A stretch of DNA of 64,000 bases, taken from NCBI GenBank assembly GCA_963700195.1, contig CAVOWQ010000036.1, positions 1-64,000 on the forward strand, given 5' to 3'. This document shows, in pieces, positions 35,440 through 43,173 of this stretch. The position numbers were made by a program, and so were the translations under genes. The stretch comes from AP-15 sp963700195 (GTDB lineage Bacteria > Pseudomonadota > Alphaproteobacteria > ATCC43930 > CGMCC-115725). The notes beneath the pieces are model-generated. The model saw only the letters and a list, made by a program, of their open reading frames with translations, did not search any database and was not told the DNA's origin. How positions within the stretch are numbered: position 1 is the stretch's first letter; every line of letters starts with the position of its first letter.

Positions 35440-36216
35440 CGACGGGAGCCGATGGGAGACCTGGGTGACGGCGATTTCACCCTGGTACTGGCCAACGCGG
35501 CGCACGTCAAAAACGTGCCGGGTCGCAAGACCGACGTGAACGCGATGCCACTTGGCTTGCCGATCTGCTGGCGCACGGCCTGATCCGGGTGCGCGAGCGC
35601 TGCAAAAGACGCTGGAGGACGCCAACATCAAGCTCAACTCGGTGATCTCCGACATCGTCGGCTTGTCCCGTCGTCGGATGATCGAAGCGCTGATCGCCGG
35701 CGAAACCGACCCCGGAGCCCTGGCGGCCCTCGCCCATCGCCGGATCAAAGCCACGCCAGACGAATTGGAGGCAGCGTTGCGCGGTCGCATCAGCCGCCAT
35801 CACCGCTTCCTGCTGCAACTGCATCTCTAGCAGATCGACGCGATCGACGCGGCGATCGAGCAGATCGATCAGGAGGTCGACGCCGGTGTCGAACCCTTTC
35901 GCGCCCCGACTGCGTTGTTGACCACTATTCCCGGCGTCAGCGAGCTGAGCGCCCGTGTCATCCTCGCCGCAATCGGCCGCGATACCACCCTCGTCCAACG
36001 CGCCTGGGCGGCCTCGCGCAGAAAGGCGAGCTATCTCCAGGCGGAGTTTCATCGCCTGCGCGCCCGCCGCGGCGCCAAAAAGGCGATCGGTGCGCTCGCC
36101 GCCTCGATCCTGACGACCGTCTATCACATGCTGATCAGCGGCGAGCTCTATCGCGATCTCGGTCCCGATCACTTCGATCGCCGGGCCAAGGCCCAACAGA
36201 CCAGCCGCCTCGCTTA
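35440..36216 (+). mobile_element. Degenerate IS110-family transposase remnant
   Basis: Pieces of an IS110 transposase in order: FTLVLANAAHVKNVPGRKTD; then LQKTLEDANIKLNSVISD, RRMIEALIAGETDPGALAAL; an in-frame TAG after HRFLLQLHL (about 35828); LLTTIPGVSELSARVILAAIG; and AWAASRRKASYLQAEFHRLR with a normal C-terminus near 36216. The N-terminus, a frameshift near 35550, a deletion before LQKT, the stop, and loss of the block with the catalytic Ser (between GRD and TTLVQ) make it inactive. No terminal repeats were identified, as is usual for IS110. Confidence 0.8.
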
Positions 36217-36433
36217 GCCGCTCGCCTCTGCTCTCGCTATTTCCGGGAGCTTTGACGCGGATCAGCCGCGGTCTGGGCCGTAAAGCCGGGCGAGCGGGGT
36301 GTCGGCAAGCTTTACACTATCACTGCGGACTCGAAGGCGTAATCCTCAAGCGGCTGACACTATTCCAGTTTTTGCGATGGCATAGCCTTTGCTCCAAATT
36401 CCTGTGTGCCGTGCTTTTAGAGAGGTAACTAAA

Positions 36434-37081
36434 GTGAAAGTAGTTAAAAGGCTACTCGCTGGGATCATGATCACCGCTGGCGCTGCGCTTGCCACCGTGA
36501 CCATGTCCACGAGCCCCGCGCAAGCCACGTTGGCACAAACGGGTGTCTGCGCGAGTGATGTTGGCCATGTTGCTGAGGGAGGCGGCGGAACTGGCAGCGC
36601 AACAGACTGCAACGGGCTGATCACCTTTGGCGCAAATAATTCAATCTCGACATCGTTTGGGCCACAAACCAACTACGACAGCATCGACGATGCGTTGATC
36701 GGCATCGTAAACAACAGCGGTGGTACGCTCACAACGTTCAACCTGACATGCACCAATGGCTGCTTTGGATTCGACGGTGATGGCATCGACCTCTACCAGG
36801 GTACTGGTTCGGGTACGATTCCTAATAACGCCCAAGACACCACAGGTTATGGTGGCCCTCGCGTGTTCTTCACGAATATCGCGGCAAACGACGACAGCGG
36901 TACGGTGAATATCATTGGTGGGCTGGCTAACGGTTCCACGACCTATTTCTCTTTGGAAGAGAATGTCGACCTCAACCTCGCGGCATCCACATCTTCCGTA
37001 CCGGAGCCGGCCTCTCTCGCCATCTTCGGCACCGCTCTTGCCGGTTTTGGACTAATGAGGCGCCGCCGTAAGCTTGTGTAA
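36434..37081 (+). CDS. PEP-CTERM sorting domain protein
   Basis: 215 residues from GTG at 36434 after AGAGAGG. It has a signal peptide (VKRLLAGIMITAGAALATVT, cleavage after AQA), a Thr/Ser/Gly/Asn-rich secreted body, and the sorting signal SVPEPASLAIFGTALAGFGL followed by RRRRK, recognised by exosortase/archaeosortase systems in EPS-producing bacteria. Four Cys and few charges suit a surface protein. No exosortase or EPS genes are in the window. A strong terminator follows at 37111. It lies between IS remnants and a sulfotransferase fragment. Confidence 0.88.
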   Translation: MKVVKRLLAGIMITAGAALATVTMSTSPAQATLAQTGVCASDVGHVAEGGGGTGSATDCNGLITFGANNSISTSFGPQTNYDSIDDALIGIVNNSGGTLTTFNLTCTNGCFGFDGDGIDLYQGTGSGTIPNNAQDTTGYGGPRVFFTNIAANDDSGTVNIIGGLANGSTTYFSLEENVDLNLAASTSSVPEPASLAIFGTALAGFGLMRRRRKLV

Positions 37082-37110
37082 AAGATTCCGACACTCCACG
37101 ATCGCGATAG

Positions 37111-37139
37111 AGCGGCGCCTTCAGGCGCCGCTTCTCTTT
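37111..37139 (+). terminator. Rho-independent terminator of the PEP-CTERM gene
   Basis: GCGGCGCC pairs with GGCGCCGC around a TTCA loop, then TTCTCTTT. It lies 30 bases past the PEP-CTERM stop. Confidence 0.8.
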
Positions 37140-37141
37140 CA

Positions 37142-37432
37142 AGCCGCTCGACGAGCCGCAACGTGCAATACGAGGAACTTGTCGCCGATTTCGAGCGGCA
37201 GGCGCACCGAATCATCGCTCATTGTGGTCTCGAATGGGACGATGCCTGCCTCGCCTACAACAAGACGGCACGGCCGGTTAAAACCGCGAGCTCGGCCCAG
37301 GTGCGCCGGTCGATCTACCGCAGCTCGATCGGCCGCTGGCGTCCCGACGCAGATATGCTGAAGCCGCTTCTCGATGGGCTAGGGCCGGATCTGGTCGGGG
37401 GCCGCATCGGGGTCGGCGAGCAGCCGCATTGA
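37142..37432 (+). pseudogene. TPR/sulfotransferase-type protein, C-terminal fragment
   Basis: About 90 codons: QYEELVADFERQAHRIIAHC, GLEWDDACLAYNKTARPVKT, QVRRSIYRSSIGRWRP, DADMLKPLLDGLG. This is the C-terminal end of tetratricopeptide-repeat sulfotransferases; the PAPS-binding N-terminal part is missing. It begins right after the PEP-CTERM terminator, so an insertion or deletion placed these genes side by side. A GTG at 37163 could start a short product, but it would lack the catalytic site. Confidence 0.65.
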
Positions 37433-37529
37433 TCGATGTCTAGCCCGGGTGTGCTTGCGACGGCACGGCGCTGCGCCCTTCGCCCAGGTTAGCGTTAGCC
37501 TACGCTACGCGTCGATAGCAGGCATAAAA

Positions 37530-37557
37530 AAAGAGCCGATGGGATCACCGGCTCTTT
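37530..37557 (-). terminator. Rho-independent terminator, minus strand
   Basis: AAAGAGCCG at 37530-37538 pairs with CGGCTCTTT at 37549-37557. On the minus strand a run of seven T follows the stem. It lies 40 bases past the stop of the 69-residue gene. Confidence 0.75.
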
Positions 37558-37597
37558 AGAGTATGAAGGACTATGCGCCCAATGGTTGCGGCGGTCC

Positions 37598-37807
37598 TTA
37601 AAAGAGCGCGAGACCTCCCAGGCCGGGATGCCATTGCTTGCGGACCTGCTCTTCAACCGAAAGGCCGGATGCCGTCACCGGGGGATGCGTCGTCGCCCTT
37701 TCATCGACGACTTTCGAATATACGGCGCGGACCAAGTGATCGATGGTCGCCTTTTCCCGTACGTGCCGTCTCCTCGTGCGGTGTCGAGACGAGGTGGCTT
37801 TGGTCAT
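37598..37807 (-). CDS. Small basic hypothetical protein (69 residues)
   Basis: Starts ATG at 37807 with GGGAGG nine bases upstream and is followed by a clear terminator, so it is a real transcription unit. The N-terminus is Arg/Lys/His-rich (MTKATSSRHRTRRRHVREKA); the middle forms a helix (TIDHLVRAVYSKVVDE); the tail has a SGLSVEEQVRKQWHPGLGGL segment. No family can be named. The basic N-terminus could bind nucleic acid, but that is speculation. Confidence 0.65.
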   Translation of the reverse strand: MTKATSSRHRTRRRHVREKATIDHLVRAVYSKVVDERATTHPPVTASGLSVEEQVRKQWHPGLGGLALF

Positions 37808-38091
37808 CGCTGACCCTCCCGATCTGTGTAAGCACTGCCTGTGTGGACCCAGTTCGCCGTGGGGGACGGGGGCTGGGGTCGAAGTGGGTGCGACATTCCA
37901 TCCCACCTGCGGCAAAAAAAAGGCGGAGGAAGGCCTCTTTCTGTCATATTTTGATACTCAACGACGAAAACTGATACAAATTGACCGAGACCACAGTTAA
38001 TCGCGCGGGATCTGCCATCGCGGCAAATGCCCGGTTGGCCGCCTGCCCCGGATAAACTATTTTCGCCGAACCGAGCAGCCGGGAGATCGCG

Positions 38092-39183
38092 ATGCAATAC
38101 GGCTTGTTTACGATGCCTTCACATCCGCCGGAATGCGGCCTCTTCGACGGCCATCGATGGGACCTCCAAACCCTGCGCTGGGCCGACGAACTCGGGTTCA
38201 GCGAGGGCTGGATCGGGGAGCACCACACCGCACCCTGGGAACCGCATCCCGCGCCCGATCTGCTGATCGCGCAAGCGTTGATGGAGACGCGCCATATCCG
38301 GCTCGCCCCCGGTGGGTTCCTGTTGCCCTATCACCATCCAGCAGAGCTCGCCAACCGGGTCGCAATGCTCGACCACATGGCTCAGGGCCGGCTCAACTTT
38401 GGCGTCGCCGCCAGCGGCCTGCCGAGCGATTGGGCGATGTTCAACGTCGATGGCAACGCCGGGCAGCACCGCGAAATGACACGCGAGGCGCTCGACATCA
38501 TTCTGAAGCTGTGGACCGAGGAGGCGCCCTTCGATTACGCCGGCAAGTACTGGAAGGTAACCAAGACCGACCTGATGCTCGAGAGTTTGCGCCCCCATAT
38601 CCGGCCGTTTCAAAAACCCTACCCGCCGATCGGCGTCGCCGGGGTGAGCAAGGGCTCGGATACCTTGAAGCTCGCCGGCGAGCACGGCTTCTTGCCGATG
38701 AGCCTCAACCTCAATCCCGGCTATGTCGCCAGCCACTGGGAGTCGGTCGAGGAAGGCGCTCGCCGCACCGGGCGCCGGCCCAGCCGCGCCGACTGGCGGC
38801 TGGTGCGCGAGATCTTCCTAGCCGACAGCGACGCCGAGGCTTGGCGGTTGTCGGTAGGAGGGATGATGGGGCGGATGATGCGCGAGTATTTTCTGCCGTT
38901 GCTGACAAATGTCGGCGTCATCCAATTCCTGAAACACGATCCTGAAGTCCCCGACAGCGACGTCACGCCGGAATATTGTGGCCGGCACAATTGGCTGATC
39001 GGCTCGCCGGCAACTGTCGTCGAGAAGATCGAGCAAATGTACGACGAGGTCGGCGGGTTCGGCTCGCTGCTTCTGTTCTGCTTCGATTACAGCGGCAACC
39101 CCGAGGCCTGGCATGAATCAATGCGGCTTCTCGCCCGGGAAGTAATTCCGAAAGTCGCCCATCTTACCCCGAAATCCGGGTGA
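38092..39183 (+). CDS. LLM-class flavin-dependent oxidoreductase
   Basis: A 363-residue bacterial-luciferase-like monooxygenase (FMN or F420 TIM barrel). MQYGLFTMPSHPPE, ADELGFSEGWIGEHHTAPWE, RIRLAPGGFLLPYHHPAEL, LDHMAQGRLNFGVAASGLPS, AGKYWKVTKTDL, PIGVAGVSKGS and IGSPATVVEKI are typical. It resembles limonene- or alkane-monooxygenase-like LLM proteins. The substrate cannot be assigned. It ends 31 bases before the convergent MFS gene. Confidence 0.9.
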   Translation: MQYGLFTMPSHPPECGLFDGHRWDLQTLRWADELGFSEGWIGEHHTAPWEPHPAPDLLIAQALMETRHIRLAPGGFLLPYHHPAELANRVAMLDHMAQGRLNFGVAASGLPSDWAMFNVDGNAGQHREMTREALDIILKLWTEEAPFDYAGKYWKVTKTDLMLESLRPHIRPFQKPYPPIGVAGVSKGSDTLKLAGEHGFLPMSLNLNPGYVASHWESVEEGARRTGRRPSRADWRLVREIFLADSDAEAWRLSVGGMMGRMMREYFLPLLTNVGVIQFLKHDPEVPDSDVTPEYCGRHNWLIGSPATVVEKIEQMYDEVGGFGSLLLFCFDYSGNPEAWHESMRLLAREVIPKVAHLTPKSG

Positions 39184-39214
39184 AGGGGATGCCGAAGTCT
39201 CTCAGCCTGACGGC

Positions 39215-40492
39215 CTATTCCGCCGGGACGGGCAGGGGCGCTGCCGCGTCCCGGCGGCGGCCGATGAACAGCACCATCAGCGAGGCGGTCAGGCAGAGCA
39301 GGCCGGACAGCATGAACGCTTCGAGGTAGGTGCCGAGGGTCATCCTCAACACGCCGGCGGTAAAGGCGGCCAGCGCTGCGCCCAGTTGGTGCGCGGCGGC
39401 GATCCAGCCGAACATGATCGGGCCGCGTTCTGCGCCGAAAATCCTCGCGGCTAGCCGCACGGTCGGCGGCACCGTCGCGATCCAGTCGAGCCCATAGAAC
39501 ACCGCGAACAGCGAGAGGCCGTAGAACGAAACGTCGAAGGCAAACGGCAGGTAGATCAGTGACAGGCCGCGCAGCCCGTAATACCAGGCGAGGAGCCCGC
39601 GGTTGCTCCAGCGGTCGCTGAGCCAGCCCGACAACGTCGTCCCGACCAGGTCGAAGACCCCCATCGCGGCGAGCAGGCTGGCGCTCGTCACCTGCGGGAT
39701 GCCGTGATCGAGGCAGGCGGGGATCAGGTGCGTGCCGATCAGGCCATTGGTCGAGGCGCCGCAAATGAAAAAGCTGCCGGCGAGCAGCCAGAAATCGCGT
39801 GACCGCAACCCGTCGCGCAAGCGCGAGCAGCGCTGTCGCCGCCGGGTTGCCGCGTGCGACCGCGACCGGCTGGCGATTGTCGGTCGCGCCATAGGGTGCG
39901 AGCCCGATGTCTCCGCGGCCGGTCGCGCATCAGCAGAGCCACTACCGGCAGCAGCGCCAGCGCGGCTCCCGGCCACGGTCAGCGACACCGTGCGCCAGCC
40001 GTAATTTTCGACGAGGCTCGCCAATGCCGGCAGAAAGATCAGCTGGCCGGTCGCGGTGCTCGCCGTCAAGATGCCGATGACCAGCCCGCGCCGGGCGGCG
40101 AACCAGCGCGCCACGACGGTCGCCCCGAGCACCAGGGCGGTGGCGCCGCTTCCGGTGCCGACCACCACTCCCCACAGCACGATCAGCTGCCAGGGCCGCG
40201 TCATCAGCGGCGTCAGAGCGACACCGGCCGCGATGCAGACGAGCGCCGCGAGCATCGTGCGGCGCAGCCCGAACCGGTCCATCACCGCCGCGGCGAAGGG
40301 CCCGATCAGGCCGTAAAGAAAAATGTTGACCCCGATCGCGAAGGAGATCGTCGCGCGGGACCACCCGAACTCGGTTTCGAGCGGCACGATCAGAACGCCG
40401 GGGGTGGCGCGCAGCCCGGCCGCGACGAGCAAGGTCAGGAAGGTGACGCCGGCGACAATCCAGGCGTAATGCAGCTTTCTTTGCCTTGCCAT
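39215..40492 (-). CDS. MFS transporter with a scrambled central segment
   Basis: A 425-residue major facilitator of 12 helices. The first half (YAWIVAGVTFLTLLVAAGL, DRFGLRR) and the second half (SRDFWLLAGSFFICGASTNG onward, LSDRWSNRGLL) are normal. Between them, about residues 175-230 read Ser/Arg/Ala-rich instead of helix 6; another frame there gives AALALLPVVALLMRDRP. At least two compensating indels (roughly 39825-39985) leave the frame open but change about 50 residues. It is divergently transcribed from tetR-type 40587 with a palindromic operator between, so it is probably repressed by that regulator. Confidence 0.85.
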   Translation of the reverse strand: MARQRKLHYAWIVAGVTFLTLLVAAGLRATPGVLIVPLETEFGWSRATISFAIGVNIFLYGLIGPFAAAVMDRFGLRRTMLAALVCIAAGVALTPLMTRPWQLIVLWGVVVGTGSGATALVLGATVVARWFAARRGLVIGILTASTATGQLIFLPALASLVENYGWRTVSLTVAGSRAGAAAGSGSADARPAAETSGSHPMARPTIASRSRSHAATRRRQRCSRLRDGLRSRDFWLLAGSFFICGASTNGLIGTHLIPACLDHGIPQVTSASLLAAMGVFDLVGTTLSGWLSDRWSNRGLLAWYYGLRGLSLIYLPFAFDVSFYGLSLFAVFYGLDWIATVPPTVRLAARIFGAERGPIMFGWIAAAHQLGAALAAFTAGVLRMTLGTYLEAFMLSGLLCLTASLMVLFIGRRRDAAAPLPVPAE

Positions 40493-40534
40493 CCGCCCTG
40501 CCCTCCTCTATCTGGAACATGCCGAGGCAAGGTG

Positions 40535-40552
40535 AGAGACAGGTCTGTCTCT
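40535..40552. promoter_or_regulatory. TetR-type operator palindrome
   Basis: AGAGACAG-GT-CTGTCTCT is a perfect 8-2-8 inverted repeat halfway between the divergent MFS and TetR genes, the expected place for the regulator's own operator. Confidence 0.65.
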
Positions 40553-40586
40553 GTCAAGCCGAGCGAGCGCAGGGCAGGAACGCGAC

Positions 40587-41165
40587 ATGAGCGAGGCGGA
40601 GGAGAAAAAGCCGGCGCGACAGCGCATTCTCGATACCGCCTCGGAGATGTTTTACCGCGACGGCATTCGAGCGGTCGGGATCGATGCGATCATCGCGCGG
40701 TCCGGCGTCGCGAAGATGAGCCTTTACCGCAACTTCCCGTCAAAGGACGCGCTGGTCACCGCTTGGCTCGAGGACCGCAACGCGCTTTTCTGGCGGCGCT
40801 GGGACAAGGCGGAGGCCTCCCGCGCCGGCGATCCGCGGGGCCAACTCGAAGCGATCCTCGACATGATCGCGGCGACTGCCTCGCACCCGAAATGGCGCGG
40901 CTGCCCGTTTCTCAACACCGGCACCGAATTCCCCGAGCCCGACCACCCCGCGCGTGCCGTGATCCTCGCCCATAAGCGCGCAGTCCGCGAGCGCCTCCGC
41001 GCGCTGGCCGCCGCAGCACGCGCCCGCGATCCCGACCTCCTCGCCCAGCAATTGCAGCTGCTGATCGACGGCGCCTATGCGATCGGCCAATCGCTCGGCC
41101 CGGGCGGGCCGGCAAAAACCGTCGCCAGCGCCGGCCGCGCGCTTATCGCAGCTCAAATCGAGTGA
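40587..41165 (+). CDS. TetR/AcrR family transcriptional regulator
   Basis: 192 residues. The N-terminal HTH is RQRILDTASEMFYRDGIRAV, GIDAIIARSGVAKMSLYRNF, PSKDALV. The ligand domain ends in an Ala-rich dimerisation helix pair. CPFLNTGTEFPEPDHP is a recognisable segment of a TetR subgroup often beside MFS or oxidoreductase genes. It likely represses itself and the divergent MFS gene through the palindrome at 40535. A hydrolase gene follows 21 bases downstream and may be in the same operon. Confidence 0.93.
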   Translation: MSEAEEKKPARQRILDTASEMFYRDGIRAVGIDAIIARSGVAKMSLYRNFPSKDALVTAWLEDRNALFWRRWDKAEASRAGDPRGQLEAILDMIAATASHPKWRGCPFLNTGTEFPEPDHPARAVILAHKRAVRERLRALAAAARARDPDLLAQQLQLLIDGAYAIGQSLGPGGPAKTVASAGRALIAAQIE

Positions 41166-41186
41166 AGACGGAGAGGAGTATTTAAA

Positions 41187-42017
41187 ATGCCGACCATTCA
41201 TCTCGATGAGGGTCTATTACTCCATTGCGCGGTCGACGATTACTTGTGGCCGTGGGAGGCGCCTATACCCGTGCTGATGATGCACGGCTTCGCCCGCAAT
41301 GCGAATTTCTGGAACCGCTGGGTTCCGCCGATCGCCGATCGCCGCCGCGTCTATCGCCCCGATCTTTTGGGGTGCGGCAAATCCGAAGTTCCGGCTCCGG
41401 GCTACGCCTACACTCCGGAAAAGATCGGCGCCCAGATCTTGGCGGTGCTCGATGGCTATTCGCTGCCGCGGGTACACTGGGTCGGCGAATCCTCGGGCGG
41501 GATCATCGGGCTGCTGCTCGCCGCGGCATATCCCGAACGGATTGCCAGCCTCGTCTTGTGCAATACCCCGACGCGCATTCCCGACGACATCCGCGGGATC
41601 TATGCGCGCGGCCAGGAGAGCACCGCCGCGGCGATCCGGACCCATGGCACCGGCGAGTGGTGCCGGCAAACCCTCGGCTACCGCCTCGACCTGGAGCATG
41701 CGAGCCCGGATCTGCAGGAATGGGTCGTCGCCGAGATGGACAAGACGCGCCCCGACATCGCCGCTGCCTTGCATGAATGCTTCGAATTTATTGACGTAAG
41801 GCCGCTTCTCCCGGGGATCAAAGCTCCGGTATTGCTGTTGAGCGGTGACAAGAGCCAGATCGCCTCGGAGCAGCAGAAGATTTTGGCCGACGCCTTGCCG
41901 CACGGACGGCTCGAGCTGTTCGCCGGGTACGGGCACGGGGTCAACCTGCTCCAACCGCAGCGCTGCGCGCGGGCGGCTCTCGATTTCTGGCGGACGGTCG
42001 AGGAGGTGCAGCGATGA
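41187..42017 (+). CDS. Alpha/beta hydrolase
   Basis: 276 residues with a complete alpha/beta-hydrolase triad: oxyanion-hole MHGFARNANFW, nucleophile elbow VGESSGG (Ser), acid in LLLSGDKSQIA, and base His in GYGHGVNLL. It begins MPTIHLDEGLLLHCAVDDYL after GGAGAGGAG. ATGA overlap with the following LLM gene shows coupling, a pairing common in catabolic pathways of esters or lactones. The substrate is unknown. Confidence 0.9.
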   Translation: MPTIHLDEGLLLHCAVDDYLWPWEAPIPVLMMHGFARNANFWNRWVPPIADRRRVYRPDLLGCGKSEVPAPGYAYTPEKIGAQILAVLDGYSLPRVHWVGESSGGIIGLLLAAAYPERIASLVLCNTPTRIPDDIRGIYARGQESTAAAIRTHGTGEWCRQTLGYRLDLEHASPDLQEWVVAEMDKTRPDIAAALHECFEFIDVRPLLPGIKAPVLLLSGDKSQIASEQQKILADALPHGRLELFAGYGHGVNLLQPQRCARAALDFWRTVEEVQR

Positions 42018-43006
42018 AGCTCGGGGTTCTGCAGTTCTTCAGCTGGCCGGAGCGCCGGGTCGATCTGGCCACAGTCTATGCCCGCGCGTTGGAGCGGATC
42101 GAGATCATGGACCGCACCGGCTATGACGCGGTCTGGCTCGCCGAGCATCACTTCAGCAGCTTCAGCGTGTGCCCCTCGGTGCACATGGTGGGGACATTGG
42201 CGGCTGCGCGGACGCAGCGTCTGCGCATCGGCACGGCGGTGTCGCTTGCCCCGTTCTACCATCCCTTGCGGCTTGCCGAGGAGGTGGCCCTGCTCGATGT
42301 GCTATCCGGCGGCCGGGTCAATTGGGGTGCCGGCCGAGGGTTCGCGCGCGTCGAATTCACCGCCTTTGGCGTGCCGCCCGAAGAGAGCGCGTCCAGGTTT
42401 CGTGAGACCGTCGAGATCGTATTGCGCGCCTGGACCGACGAGCGGCTCAATTTTACCGGCCAGCATTTCCACTTCGAGGACCTTGAGATATTGCCGAAGC
42501 CGGCACAGTCGCCGCATCCGCCGGTGTGGATGGCGGCAAGCTCGGAGGCGGCGATCGAATGGGCGGCGGGCCGTGGTTTCTCGATACTGATGGACCCGCA
42601 CTCGTCGGGCGTCGAAATCGGCCGCAAGCGGCGGCTCTACGCCGAGAAACTCGCCGCCGCCGGGTTCTCCGAGGCCGGCCGCGACATCCCGGTCGCACGG
42701 CTGGTGGCGCTCGCCGACAATGCGGGCAAGGCCGCGGCGGTCGGGCGCCGCGGCGCCGAATGGATTCTCAGCTCTTACCTCGGCGCACAGCATCGGCCGG
42801 TGATCCAGGGATCCTTCACGCCGGCCGGCGTCGACCCAGTCCAGCGCTACCTCGACGAGGTGATCCTGCACGGCACACCCGACAAGGTCGGCGACGAGAT
42901 CCTGCGGCTGCGTGAGGAGATCGGCCTCGACTACCTGCTGTGCGCGCCGCTCAGCCACCAATCCTTCATGCTGCTGACCGAAAAGGTGTTGCCCCGCATT
43001 ATGTGA
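42014..43006 (+). CDS. LLM-class flavin-dependent oxidoreductase
   Basis: A 330-residue luciferase-like TIM-barrel protein. MKLGVLQFFSWPERRVDLAT, YDAVWLAEHHFSSFSVCPSV, RIGTAVSLAPFYHPLRLAEE, LLDVLSGGRVNWGAGRGFAR, GQHFHFEDLEILPKP and HGTPDKVGDEI are diagnostic. Translation is coupled to the alpha/beta hydrolase by ATGA. It is the second of three LLM genes within 12 kb; they are not close copies of each other. Cofactor (FMN or F420) and substrate cannot be told. Confidence 0.9.
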   Translation: MKLGVLQFFSWPERRVDLATVYARALERIEIMDRTGYDAVWLAEHHFSSFSVCPSVHMVGTLAAARTQRLRIGTAVSLAPFYHPLRLAEEVALLDVLSGGRVNWGAGRGFARVEFTAFGVPPEESASRFRETVEIVLRAWTDERLNFTGQHFHFEDLEILPKPAQSPHPPVWMAASSEAAIEWAAGRGFSILMDPHSSGVEIGRKRRLYAEKLAAAGFSEAGRDIPVARLVALADNAGKAAAVGRRGAEWILSSYLGAQHRPVIQGSFTPAGVDPVQRYLDEVILHGTPDKVGDEILRLREEIGLDYLLCAPLSHQSFMLLTEKVLPRIM

Positions 43007-43020
43007 TCACGTGCCGCTGG

Positions 43021-43134
43021 CGCCCCTCACCCCGACTCTCTCCCCGCAAGCGAAGCGAGGGAGAGGATGGCGAAAGCCTCTCGCCCCGCGGAAGCGGGAG
43101 AGGGAGGGGCCCGCGTCAGCGGGAGGGTGGGGGC
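43021..43134. repeat. GC-rich interspersed intergenic repeat
   Basis: Two hairpins in series, CTCTCCCCGC...GGGAGAG and CTCTCGCCCCGCGGAAGCGG...GAG, framed by CCCCTCACCC and GGGAGGGTGGGGG arms. This is the familiar CCCTCACCCnnCTCTCCCC family of extragenic repeats. Degenerate pieces recur near 44807-44862 and 44928-44950, and perhaps 31398-31434. Confidence 0.6.
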
Positions 43135-43173
43135 GACGATTGCGTCGAGCAGCACTGCTCTTGATCTCCCTAT

